From NCBI RefSeq assembly GCF_000963705.1, contig NZ_LAJY01000057.1, forward strand, positions 1 through 18,784: 18,784 nucleotides of DNA. The letters run 5' to 3'. The first letter of the stretch is position 1. Every line of letters starts with the position of its first letter. This document shows, piece after piece, positions 6,438 through 14,453 of this stretch. The position numbers and the translations under genes are program-made. The notes under the pieces are model-generated. The model was given only the letters and a program-made list of their open reading frames with translations. It was not told the origin of the DNA and did not search any database. Source of the DNA: Elstera litoralis. Lineage in GTDB: Bacteria; Pseudomonadota; Alphaproteobacteria; Elsterales; Elsteraceae.

Positions 6438-6910
6438 GCTTTCTTCTCCGCCAACTGCTCCGACAGTTTTTCGATAATCTGCGTTAAGCGCTGAATCTCC
6501 TGCTCGCGCAAGGCGTCAATCTTGGCATGGAGCAGCTCGATTTCCAGTTCGGCCTTCACATTCACGGCGTAATCATAGGCGGCATTCCGGCGGTCCACTT
6601 CCGCCTGCCGGTTCTGGCTCATCATGATGATCGGCGCGGTATAGGCCGCTTGGAACGAGAGGATGAGGTTCAGCAGAATGAACGGGTACGGGTCCCAGTG
6701 AAAAATAAACGCGGTGGCGTTCAGCGCAATCCAGATGCTGAGAATCACCGACTGAATAATGATGAACCGCCAGGAACCAACCGTCGCCGCCACATGGTCC
6801 GAGATACGGTCCCCCAGCGTCTGCGGCGGGGGCTTGGTTTCAGCCGAAGGGCGCTTGCGCCGCAGTTCCGCTAAGCGGCGCTGATCGTCGTCGGTGAATT
6901 GATCGGACAT
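6434..6910 (-). CDS. DUF1003 family membrane protein
   Basis: A 158-residue integral inner-membrane protein of unknown function, recognised as DUF1003. It has a charged N-terminal region, the TLGDRISDHVAATVGSWRFI lead-in, a first membrane helix (about residues 47-70) and a second helix after the WDPYPFILLNLILSFQAAYT signature. Then comes the conserved APIIMMSQNRQAEVDRRNAA segment, followed by a C-terminal charged coiled coil. All family landmarks are present and the length is normal. The stop codon (TAG at 6434-6436, minus strand) shares bases with the tetR-like stop in a CTAG palindrome, so the two transcripts must overlap or terminate inside each other. Its connection to its neighbours is not evident. 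Confidence 0.9.
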   Translation of the reverse strand: MSDQFTDDDQRRLAELRRKRPSAETKPPPQTLGDRISDHVAATVGSWRFIIIQSVILSIWIALNATAFIFHWDPYPFILLNLILSFQAAYTAPIIMMSQNRQAEVDRRNAAYDYAVNVKAELEIELLHAKIDALREQEIQRLTQIIEKLSEQLAEKKA

Positions 6911-6974
6911 GCTGGCTCCCGTGGCAAACTCGGGCTCACGCTATCCCAAAATTGGCGAAAGCGAGCCTGCTATC

Positions 6975-7316
6975 TCAGGTGAAATTCTCGTAAAAACACA
7001 CAACCTCCTCCTCTGAGGCGAAATCGACGGCGGCTTTCACCATGTCCCGGCACATGGCGATAAACTCCGGCGGGTGATCGGCGGCATATTGCTTGGCCAT
7101 TCGGCCCAATTGTTTGATTTCGCGCGCGTCCAGCTCGATGCCCGGCGCGCCATCTTCTTCCAACACTTCGCCGAGTTCGAAATAGTCGAAAATATCGGCG
7201 AGATGGTAGTCGCCCTCGTCGTAAGCGTGGATCAACTCGAAAGCGCCCTCCGGGGTCACAAGATAGATCCCTGGATCGAGATCGGTCAGGATCACTTGCC
7301 CGCCTTGCAGCGCCAT
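6975..7316 (-). CDS. Hypothetical acidic protein downstream of ligA
   Basis: A 113-residue protein that I do not recognise. It is strongly acidic (for example AYDEGDYHLADIFDYFEL, then VLEEDGAPGIELDAREI), has no signal peptide or membrane helix and looks like a small soluble cytoplasmic alpha/beta protein. A GGAG ribosome binding site seven bases before the ATG supports the start, and the reading frame has normal amino-acid composition, unlike the overlapping arginine-rich frame at 6970-7329. It lies 34 bp after the ligA stop on the same strand, so it is probably co-transcribed with ligA. Confidence 0.72.
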   Translation of the reverse strand: MALQGGQVILTDLDPGIYLVTPEGAFELIHAYDEGDYHLADIFDYFELGEVLEEDGAPGIELDAREIKQLGRMAKQYAADHPPEFIAMCRDMVKAAVDFASEEEVVCFYENFT

Positions 7317-7350
7317 TCGGTTTCTCCATCCAGGGGCTTAGTCTGTTACC

Positions 7351-9441
7351 CTATCCAATAAGCGTTAACCATTCGTCTTCCGTCAACATCGGGATGTTGA
7401 GTTCGGCGGCTTTTTTGGCCTTGGAGCCCGCGTCCGCGCCGACGATGACATAGTCGGTTTTCGCAGAAACCGAACCCGCCACCTTTGCGCCCAACCGTTC
7501 GGCCTGGGCTTTTGCCTCGCGCCGAGTTATGCGGGTCAGCTCGCCGGTGAAAACGACCGTCTTACCCGCAACCGGGCTTCCGGCGCTCACAGCGGGCCTT
7601 TCGGCGGGGGCGATGGTGATGAAACTCAACAGATCGTCCAACACCGCTTCGTTATGCGCTTCGGCGAAGAAGGCTACCAGATCGGTGGCCATGCTGGCGC
7701 CGATGCCATTGATGGCCAGGAGTTCCTGAAGCGCGCTCGCCTCGGGCTCCCGCGCCGCCTGCATCGCCGCGCGCAAGGCGTCAAAACTTCCGTAATGATG
7801 GGCGAGCAGCTTTGCCGTTGCCTGGCCGATTTGCGGAATACCGAGGGCAAACAGAAAGCGCTCGAAGGCGATCTGCCGCCGCGTCGTAATCGCCGTATAG
7901 AGGTTACGCAAGGATTGCGCGCCCCAACCTTCCCTATCGCGCAGGTCGGTATGTTTTTCTTCCAGACGGAACAGGTCGGCGGGGGTGCGCACCAAGCATC
8001 GTCGAAAAAACGCCTGGATATGCTTTTCGCCCAATCCTTCGATATCGAACCCGTCGCGGGAGACAAAATGCCGAAGCCGCTCGACCGCTTGCGCCGAGCA
8101 GACCAGCCCGCCCGTGCAGCGCCGCGCTACTTCCCCTTCCCGCCGCAGGGCGACCGAGCCGCAGACGGGGCAGATATGGGGCAGCGTGTAGGGCTCGGTC
8201 CCCTCAGGGCGCTCGCTGAGCACCGGCCCCAGCACCTGCGGAATCACGTCCCCCGCGCGTTGGACCAGCACGAGATCGCCGACGCGCACGTCTTTGCGGG
8301 CAACCTCATCTTCATTATGCAGCGTCGCCCGTGCGACCACGACGCCGCCGACCGTGATCGGCTCCAGTTCGGCGACCGGCGTCAGCACCCCCGTTCGCCC
8401 AACCTGGATGGAGATGGCTTTTAGCCGCGTGCGCGCCTGTTCGGCGGGGAATTTATGGGCGATGGCCCAGCGCGGTGCGCGCGAGACGAAGCCTAAGCGC
8501 GCCTGCCAATCGTAGCGATCGACCTTGTAAACCACGCCGTCGATGTCATAGGGCAGGTCGGCGCGGTGGTTGCCGATCTCGCGGTAGAAGTCGAGCACGG
8601 CTTCCACCCCCTCGCAGCGGCGGGACCGGTCATTCACCGGAAACCCCCAGGCTTTGAGGTTTTGCAGAAACTGCCAATGGCTTTCGGCCAAGGGGGCATC
8701 ACTGTCGCCCGAGGCATAAGCGAAAAACGCCAGCGGGCGGGTGGCGGTAATGCGTGGGTCCAACTGCCGCAAGCCCCCCGCCGCCGCATTGCGCGGATTG
8801 GCGAAAATCTTTTCCCCGGCAGCCGCCTGGGTTTCGTTCAGCCGCTGAAAATCCGCCCGGCGCATGTAGACTTCGCCACGAATTTCGAGGGTGCCCGCCG
8901 GAGCCGCCTCGGGCAATTTGGCCGGAATTTCGGCAATCGTGCGCACGTTGGCGGTCACATCCTCGCCCTCGCTGCCGTCGCCGCGCGTCGCGGCCTGCAC
9001 CAGCACGCGGTTTTCATACCGGAGGGAGAGTGACAGCCCATCGATCTTCGGCTCGGCCACCACCGCCAAGGTCAACGCCGGATCGGCGGCGAAATCCCGC
9101 TCCAAAAAGCGGCGGATACTGTCGAAGAAATCCGCCACGTCGCTATCGGCAAAGGCATTATCCAGCGACAGCATCGGGCGCGCATGCCGCACTTTGGCAA
9201 AGCCCGAACTTGCCGAAGCCCCCACCTTCAGACTGGGCGAGTCTGGGCGCTTTAGGGCCGGGAACCGCGCCTCAATCGCCTGATTGCGCTGGCGCAAGCC
9301 GTCATAGGTCGCATCATCCACCTCCGGCGCATCCTGGCCGTGGTACAGCCGATCATGCCGGGCAACCTCCGACGCCAGCCGCGCCAGTTCCGCCCTCGCC
9401 TCGGTTTCGGTCAGCGCGTCGATGGCGATCTGGGTGGTCAT
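7351..9441 (-). CDS. ligA: NAD-dependent DNA ligase LigA
   Basis: Seals nicks in duplex DNA using NAD+, essential in replication and repair. The 696 residues hold all domains in order. The N-terminal Ia domain has the YH and YD motifs for NAD. The adenylation domain has the KIDG nucleophile lysine at Lys132. The OB fold is followed by a Cys4 zinc finger (Cys424, 427, 442, 448, the same spacing as in E. coli), helix-hairpin-helix repeats, and a C-terminal BRCT domain from about residue 620 (GKTVVFTGELTRITRREAKA). I start at the ATG at 9441, which has GAGGA nine bases upstream. The frame stays open to 9558, but that extension runs through the hairpin element and is not ligase-like. The bamD-recN-ligA order is common in alphaproteobacteria. 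Confidence 0.98.
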   Translation of the reverse strand: MTTQIAIDALTETEARAELARLASEVARHDRLYHGQDAPEVDDATYDGLRQRNQAIEARFPALKRPDSPSLKVGASASSGFAKVRHARPMLSLDNAFADSDVADFFDSIRRFLERDFAADPALTLAVVAEPKIDGLSLSLRYENRVLVQAATRGDGSEGEDVTANVRTIAEIPAKLPEAAPAGTLEIRGEVYMRRADFQRLNETQAAAGEKIFANPRNAAAGGLRQLDPRITATRPLAFFAYASGDSDAPLAESHWQFLQNLKAWGFPVNDRSRRCEGVEAVLDFYREIGNHRADLPYDIDGVVYKVDRYDWQARLGFVSRAPRWAIAHKFPAEQARTRLKAISIQVGRTGVLTPVAELEPITVGGVVVARATLHNEDEVARKDVRVGDLVLVQRAGDVIPQVLGPVLSERPEGTEPYTLPHICPVCGSVALRREGEVARRCTGGLVCSAQAVERLRHFVSRDGFDIEGLGEKHIQAFFRRCLVRTPADLFRLEEKHTDLRDREGWGAQSLRNLYTAITTRRQIAFERFLFALGIPQIGQATAKLLAHHYGSFDALRAAMQAAREPEASALQELLAINGIGASMATDLVAFFAEAHNEAVLDDLLSFITIAPAERPAVSAGSPVAGKTVVFTGELTRITRREAKAQAERLGAKVAGSVSAKTDYVIVGADAGSKAKKAAELNIPMLTEDEWLTLIG

Positions 9442-9480
9442 ATTCGTCCTCATACTGCGATGGAAGCGCTGGCGCGCTGA

Positions 9481-9640
9481 TTGGGGGCGCTGCCCCCAAA
9501 CCCCGGCCCAAGGGGCTGGCCCCTTGGGAATCCCATTTCTGTTTCCGAAGAGCAACACTAATCATCTGATTTATATTAAGAAATCAGGATTGTTAAGGGG
9601 CAGTCGCCCCTTAACCGGAGTGCAGAGGCAGCGCCTCTGC
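9481..9640. repeat. Composite inverted-repeat element, five hairpins between recN and ligA
   Basis: Five stems stand in a row. A is 9481-9499 (8-bp arms, TTGGGGGC). B is 9507-9528 (10-bp arms, CCCAAGGGGC). C is 9566-9587 (7-bp arms, CTGATTT, AT-rich). D is 9592-9615 (10-bp arms, GTTAAGGGGC). E is 9622-9640 (8-bp arms, GCAGAGGC). A and E share GGCGCTGCC in opposite orientation, and B and D share AAGGGGC/GCCCCTT. The centres of A/E and of B/D are both symmetric about 9560.5. The arrangement resembles paired inverted REP-like units. It lies just upstream of ligA and just past the recN stop, and has no gene of its own. Confidence 0.75.
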
Positions 9641-9647
9641 CATCCTC

Positions 9648-11312
9648 TCACCCCAACAACCGATCCGCCGCCGCGCGGGCTTCGTTGGTGATATCGGCGC
9701 CGGAGAGCATCCGGGCGATTTCCTCGCGGCGGGCGTCGAGCGGCAGCAGGTCGATACTCGTCGTCACGCGCGCGTCGGGGCTGGCTTGGCGCTTTTGCAC
9801 GCGCCAATGGTGCGCACCGAGGGCGGCCACCTGCGGACTATGGGTGATGACCAGCACTTGCAGATGGTCGCCGAGGCGCTTCAGGCGTTCGCCCACCGCT
9901 GCCGCAACCGCGCCACCGATGCCGCTATCGACCTCGTCGAACACTAGGGTTGGCACGGGGGAGGTTCCGGCGAGCACGACTTTCAGGGCAAGCAGAAAGC
10001 GCGAGAGTTCGCCGCCCGAGGCCACTTTCGCCAGCGGGCCGGGAGTGGCACCGGGGTTGGTGGCGATGAGGAAGCCGACCTTATCGCGCCCCTCCGGCCC
10101 CCAGGCCCCTTCCGGCTGCGGCGCGACCTCGACGGTGATGCGGGCTTTGTCGAGCTTCAGGGGCACCAGTTCCGCCGTCACCGCTGCCGCCAGCCGCCCC
10201 GCCGCTTCCTGCCGGTAGGATGTGAGCGCGGTTGCGGCTTCCAGATAGGCGGCGCGGGTCAGGCGTTCCTCTTCCTGAAGCGCTTTCAAGCGACCCTCGC
10301 CCGCATCGAGCGCGGCGAGATCGGCGCTGAGCTTTTCCGCGAGGCCGGGAAGGGCTTCCGCCGTCACTTGATGCTTGCGCGCCGCCGCCCGCAGGGAAAA
10401 CAGCCGGTCTTCGATGCGCTCCAACTCGCCTTCGGACCAACCGTCGGCGCGCATGAGGGATTCAAGCCCGTCGGTAGCTTCAGCAAGCTCATTGCTGGCG
10501 CGCTCCAGTGCCGTGATGATCGCATCGATGGCCGGATCCTGCCCAGGGGCGCGCGATAGGGTGCGCGAGGCCGCGAGCAGGCGCATTTCCGCGCCATTTT
10601 CCCCCGCGAGATCATTCAGCGCCGATTGCAGCGTGGACAGCAGTTTCGCCCGGTTTTGCAGCCGCGCGCGGCGATCGGCCAGCTCGCTTTCCTCCCCCGG
10701 TTCGGGGGCCAGTTTTTGCAGTTCGGCAACGACGTGGCGCAGATATTCTTCCTGGGTCCGTGCCCGCTCCAGTGCCGCTTCCGCCGATTGGCGCGAATCC
10801 CGCGCCGCTTGCCACAGGCGATAGGCGGCGCGCACGCCGCCGACGCTATCGAGCAACCCGCCGAACTGGTCGAGAATGGCGCGATGATTGCCCGGATCCA
10901 TCAACGCGTGCTGGTCGAACTGGCCCTGGATTTCGACCAAGGCCGCGCCGAGATTGCGCAGGAAGCCGACGCTAACCGATTGATCGTTGACGCTGGCGCG
11001 CCCGCGCCCATCCATCCCCAGCGTCCGCCGAAGGAGAATCTGCCCGTCTTCGGCATCAATCCCCTGTTCGCGTAAGAGCGCCCAGGCCGGGTGGCCATCG
11101 GGAAGCTCGAATTCCGCCGTGACGATGGCGGGGCCGGCCCCGTGGCGGATCAGGCTGCTATCGGCGCGCGCCCCCAGGGCAAGACCGAGGGCATCGAGCA
11201 GGATCGATTTGCCCGCGCCGGTCTCCCCGGTCAGCACCGATAGGCCCGACGCGACCTCCAGATCGAGCCGGTCGATCAGCACCACGTCGCGGATGCCGAG
11301 GCGGGTGAGCAT
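9648..11312 (-). CDS. recN: DNA repair ATPase RecN
   Basis: An SMC-like ATPase in recombinational double-strand break repair. Taken from the internal ATG at 11312, the protein is 554 residues, the usual RecN length, and begins MLTRLGIRDVVLIDRLDLEV as RecN does. Seen: Walker A GETGAGKS (29-36), long coiled-coil arms, signature VASGGELSRFLLALK, Walker B TLVFDEVDSGIGG (Asp459, Glu460) and the switch ITHSPQVAA. It is odd that the frame is open upstream through all of bamD (one continuous 839-codon frame from 12167). No clear ribosome binding site precedes the ATG, so translation probably depends on ribosomes leaving bamD. See the junction entry. Confidence 0.95.
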   Translation of the reverse strand: MLTRLGIRDVVLIDRLDLEVASGLSVLTGETGAGKSILLDALGLALGARADSSLIRHGAGPAIVTAEFELPDGHPAWALLREQGIDAEDGQILLRRTLGMDGRGRASVNDQSVSVGFLRNLGAALVEIQGQFDQHALMDPGNHRAILDQFGGLLDSVGGVRAAYRLWQAARDSRQSAEAALERARTQEEYLRHVVAELQKLAPEPGEESELADRRARLQNRAKLLSTLQSALNDLAGENGAEMRLLAASRTLSRAPGQDPAIDAIITALERASNELAEATDGLESLMRADGWSEGELERIEDRLFSLRAAARKHQVTAEALPGLAEKLSADLAALDAGEGRLKALQEEERLTRAAYLEAATALTSYRQEAAGRLAAAVTAELVPLKLDKARITVEVAPQPEGAWGPEGRDKVGFLIATNPGATPGPLAKVASGGELSRFLLALKVVLAGTSPVPTLVFDEVDSGIGGAVAAAVGERLKRLGDHLQVLVITHSPQVAALGAHHWRVQKRQASPDARVTTSIDLLPLDARREEIARMLSGADITNEARAAADRLLG

Positions 11313-11330
11313 CGGCGGCGTTAAAAAAAC
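11313..11330 (-). other. bamD-recN junction with T7 homopolymer and no stop codon
   Basis: On the minus strand the codons read GTT TTT TTA ACG CCG CCG, then the recN ATG. The seven-T run lies at 11323-11329. Removing one T gives GTT TTT TAA, a stop for bamD with recN starting nine bases on, the usual operon layout. The run also forms T TTT TTA in register, a classical -1 slippery heptamer. The fused frame could be a homopolymer miscall, a real indel, or a site tuned by slippage. Confidence 0.7.
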
Positions 11331-12167
11331 GTTGGTGACGGAATTGGTGACAGTATCGAGCTGCCGCCCGAACCAACCGCGCCCGCCCGTGTTCGATAGC
11401 GGGCGCTTGCCGCCGGTTATCAACCCGTAGGATTCGGCGTACCACTCCGAGCCGGGGTAATTATGCCCCAACACCGCCGCTGCCGCCTGGGCTTCCTCTT
11501 TCAGGCCGAGGGCCAGATAGATTTCGGTGAGGCGCAGCAGGGCTTCCGGCACATGGGTTGTCGTCTGATATTGATCGACAACGCGGCGGAAGCGGTTGAT
11601 CGCCGCCGTATATTGTTCGGTGCGCAGGTAGAAACGGCCAACTTCCATTTCCTTGCCCGCCATATGGTCGCGCGTCAGATCAATCTTCACGCGGGCGTCG
11701 CGGGCGTAGGACGTATCGGGATAGCGGCGCACCACCTCGTTCAGCGCGTCCATTGCCTTTTCTGTCAGGCTTTGGTCGCGCGTCACATCGGCAATCTGCG
11801 CGTAATAGCTGATGGCCTTGATGTAATAGGCGTAGGGCGTATCGCGGCTGCTGGGATGGAGCTGAATATACCGCTCCATCGCAATAATCGCATCGTCGAA
11901 CCGATCGCGCAGATACATCGTATAACCGGACATCAACTGCGCTTTGGTCGCCCAGACCGAATAGGGATGCTGGCGCTCGACTTCATCGAACTGGCGGCCG
12001 GCGGCTTCGTAGCGCTCCGCCAGCATCGCGTCCATCGCGTCGTTATAGAGTTTTTCTACCGGCGCTTCGACATAGATGTTGGGATCTTCATCCTTCGATC
12101 CCAACGACGAGCAACCGGCAATCGCCAGCGGCAGAACCAGCAGAACAGGCAGAAACAGGCGGCGCAT
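11313..12167 (-). CDS. bamD: Outer-membrane assembly lipoprotein BamD (reads through into RecN)
   Basis: The essential lipoprotein of the BAM complex, which inserts beta-barrel proteins into the outer membrane. The signal peptide ends in lipobox LAIAGC with the lipidated Cys19, followed by Ser. TPR repeats follow, including YNDAMDAMLAERYEAAGRQF, YAYYIKAISYYAQIADVTRD and VGRFYLRTEQYTAAINRFRR, as expected for BamD. The domain ends near residue 281 (TNSVTNVF), and then the frame passes LTPP and straight into RecN with no stop. With one T fewer in the T7 tract at 11323-11329 the gene would end NVF-stop, nine bases before the recN start codon. The MCP gene lies 38 bp upstream on the same strand, where lpxC is often found in relatives. 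Confidence 0.94.
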
Positions 12168-12205
12168 GGAGGCTATCGTCCGAATAACGTCAATCGGGCC
12201 TGACC

Positions 12206-14338
12206 CTACACCGAGCGCGCGGGGAAGGCCAAGGGGTATCCGTGCGCGCGCCTGTTAAGCCTCTGCACAGCTGCAATAAAGCCGCGAATTTCCGAGGCAA
12301 GCTCGCCCGATTGCGTCGCGACCGCCCCCGCCGTGCTCAGCACCTGTTCTGCCGCCGCCCCGGTTTCGCCGGAGGCTTCGCGGATGCGGCCCGTGCTGGT
12401 GGCAACGTCGCGCGTGCCAGCGGCGGCCTGCTGCACGTTTCCGGCAATTTCGCGCGTCGCCGCTTCCTGGCCTTCGACCGCAATCGCGATATCGCGCGCA
12501 ATCGTGTGCAACTCGGAAATCGTCTCCCCAATCGAGCGGATCGACTGCACCACATCGCCGGTAGCCGCTTGAATGCTGCCGATCTGCGCCACGATTTCTT
12601 CCGATGCGCGCGTGGTTTGCCCGGCCAGATTCTTCACCTCCGACGCGACGACGGCGAAACCCTTGCCCGCTTCCCCGGCCCGCGCCGCTTCGATGGTGGC
12701 GTTCAGCGCCAAAAGGTTCGTTTGCGAGGCGATTTCGGAAATGAGATTGATAACCTCGCCGATGCGGCCCGCGCTTTGGGAAAGGGCTTCCACGCGCGTA
12801 TCGGTCTGCTTGGTATCGCCCACGGCTTTCGCGGCAATGTCGGCAGAATGCTCCACCTGGCGGCGGATTTCATTGACCGAGGCCGACAATTGTTCGGTCG
12901 CCACCGCCACCATTTGCACATTGCCGGTCGATTGTTCGGCATTGGCGGAAACCACCACAGCCTGACGGTTGGTGAGTTCGGCGATGGTGGTCAACTCGTG
13001 CGCGGTGGCCTTCAACTGGCCCGACGAATCGGTGAGAATCGTCACAAGATCGCCCGCTTTGCGCTGAAACCCGGCCTGAAGCGCGTCGAGTTTCGCAGTG
13101 CGGGCTTCTTTCGCCGCCCAGTCGCGCTGCTGCGCTTCGGTGAGGTCGCGCGCCGCAATCATCGACTGGCGGAAGACTTCCACCGCCCGCGCCATCGCGC
13201 CCAACTCGTCCGTCTGGCCTTTCGCCGGAATGGTGAGATCGAGATTGCCCGCCGCGAGCTTCGCCATCGCGTCCGTCATTTCGACGACCGGCTGGGCGAT
13301 ACCCTTGCCGACGCGCCAGGCGATCAGGCCACCGCCAATCGAGCACAGCCCCCCAACCAGAATGCACAGAAGCGTCAACGCATTGGCGTCGGCCATGATG
13401 CTCGCCATCGGCACGGCTACCGCCAGCGTCCACACCCCTTCCGCCGACCCGAACCCCACCGGCTGAAGCCGCAGATAATAATCGTCGCCCACAAGCTCGG
13501 CGCGGCCATCGAAAGCTTTGCCGCCTGCCATCGCGGCGCGCGCCGCCGCCGGAAGATCATCGCTGGGCTGCGACCGGCGCGCCGTATCGGGATGGGCTAT
13601 ATAGATGCCTTTTTCCGACATCAGCGCCACATAGCCCTTATCGTAAGGGCGCTGGGCATTAAGGAAGTTGGAGATATTCTCCAGCGACACATCGACGCCC
13701 GCAACGCCGCGCATCTCGGCGCCGACCAGAATCGGGGCGACAGCGCTGGTCATCAACTGTTTGGTGAAATCGTCGAGATAGGGTTCGCTGACGGCAGGGC
13801 GCTTGGCCTTGCTCGCCGCCAGATAATATTCTTTGCCCTGGACTTCAGTAAAGCTCTGGCCTTCGGATTCATCGGCTTTCGGCTGACCGTTCGGCCCGGT
13901 TAACCAGAGAAGGCTCATGCGCCCCGTGCTCGGCAGCCCGAGGGTTTCGCCCTCGATCTTTTGGGTAAAGGCGGAATCCTTCCCCTCGAAGCCATTATCG
14001 GCCATATCGACCCAGACCCCCGCATAGTCGGGATTGGCCTGCATCAACTGCTGCAACTGGCGGTTCACCGGCGCGCGGCGGGGGTCGGCGAAGGAAATTT
14101 CGGTCTGGACCGCGCGGGCAATCGCCTGGGCATCGCGCAGGGCGGCCCCGATCTCTTCCCGAATCCGGCTTTCCTGCCCTTGGGCAATTTCTTGGACGCG
14201 CTGAATGGCAAGCTTCTCCGCCGCCGGGCGAGCCAAGATAATCAGAGTGACGGCAATGGCGCCCGCCGAAACCGCCACCATCAGGGCGGTGCTGAAGATG
14301 ATTTTCGCCTTCAAGCTCGCGTGACGCCAAAAAGCCAT
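12206..14338 (-). CDS. Methyl-accepting chemotaxis protein with dCache sensor
   Basis: An inner-membrane chemoreceptor. The 710 residues show a short cytoplasmic start, membrane helix 1 (about 13-36), a periplasmic double-Cache-like sensor (about 40-315, with YYLAASKAKRPAVSEPY and YVALMSEKGIYIAHPD), membrane helix 2 (about 318-343) and HAMP (about 344-398). The MCP signalling hairpin follows, with tip IASQTNLLALNATIEAARAG, the site where CheA/CheW dock. There is no C-terminal pentapeptide for CheR tethering. The ATG at 14338 is chosen for GGGGTGGG upstream; a GTG at 14347 would add three residues. It precedes bamD by 38 bp. Related dCache receptors bind amino acids or organic acids; the ligand is unknown. 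Confidence 0.95.
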   Translation of the reverse strand: MAFWRHASLKAKIIFSTALMVAVSAGAIAVTLIILARPAAEKLAIQRVQEIAQGQESRIREEIGAALRDAQAIARAVQTEISFADPRRAPVNRQLQQLMQANPDYAGVWVDMADNGFEGKDSAFTQKIEGETLGLPSTGRMSLLWLTGPNGQPKADESEGQSFTEVQGKEYYLAASKAKRPAVSEPYLDDFTKQLMTSAVAPILVGAEMRGVAGVDVSLENISNFLNAQRPYDKGYVALMSEKGIYIAHPDTARRSQPSDDLPAAARAAMAGGKAFDGRAELVGDDYYLRLQPVGFGSAEGVWTLAVAVPMASIMADANALTLLCILVGGLCSIGGGLIAWRVGKGIAQPVVEMTDAMAKLAAGNLDLTIPAKGQTDELGAMARAVEVFRQSMIAARDLTEAQQRDWAAKEARTAKLDALQAGFQRKAGDLVTILTDSSGQLKATAHELTTIAELTNRQAVVVSANAEQSTGNVQMVAVATEQLSASVNEIRRQVEHSADIAAKAVGDTKQTDTRVEALSQSAGRIGEVINLISEIASQTNLLALNATIEAARAGEAGKGFAVVASEVKNLAGQTTRASEEIVAQIGSIQAATGDVVQSIRSIGETISELHTIARDIAIAVEGQEAATREIAGNVQQAAAGTRDVATSTGRIREASGETGAAAEQVLSTAGAVATQSGELASEIRGFIAAVQRLNRRAHGYPLAFPARSV

Positions 14339-14453
14339 TCTACCCACCCCTTAATCGATACAACTCCGCAACCTTACAACCGAAAGGATTTTGCGAAGGC
14401 TTCTTATCCGATAATCGCGCCAAAATGCCAATATGTCGTTTTTATGACGGATA

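Noticed and set aside
7654..8424. A 256-codon plus-strand open frame, and 8754-9569
   Set aside because: Both are antisense to ligA, which is fully explained by conserved ligase domains. Their composition is Pro/Arg-rich shadow sequence.
9442..9558. A 39-residue N-terminal extension of LigA
   Set aside because: It translates through hairpins A and B of the intergenic element, is not ligase-like, and a good ribosome binding site supports the ATG at 9441.
9481..9640. CRISPR array
   Set aside because: The repeats are few, inverted and not separated by unique spacers; they are hairpin units, not direct repeats.
12242..13903. A 553-codon open frame on the plus strand
   Set aside because: It is exactly antisense to the MCP gene, is rich in Arg/His/Gly and has no recognisable domain. 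Long antisense frames are expected opposite GC-rich coding DNA.
14339..14453. Sigma-54 or flagellar sigma-28 promoter before the MCP
   Set aside because: TGGCA and CGGATAA-like words occur on the minus strand, but the required spacing to the partner element is wrong.
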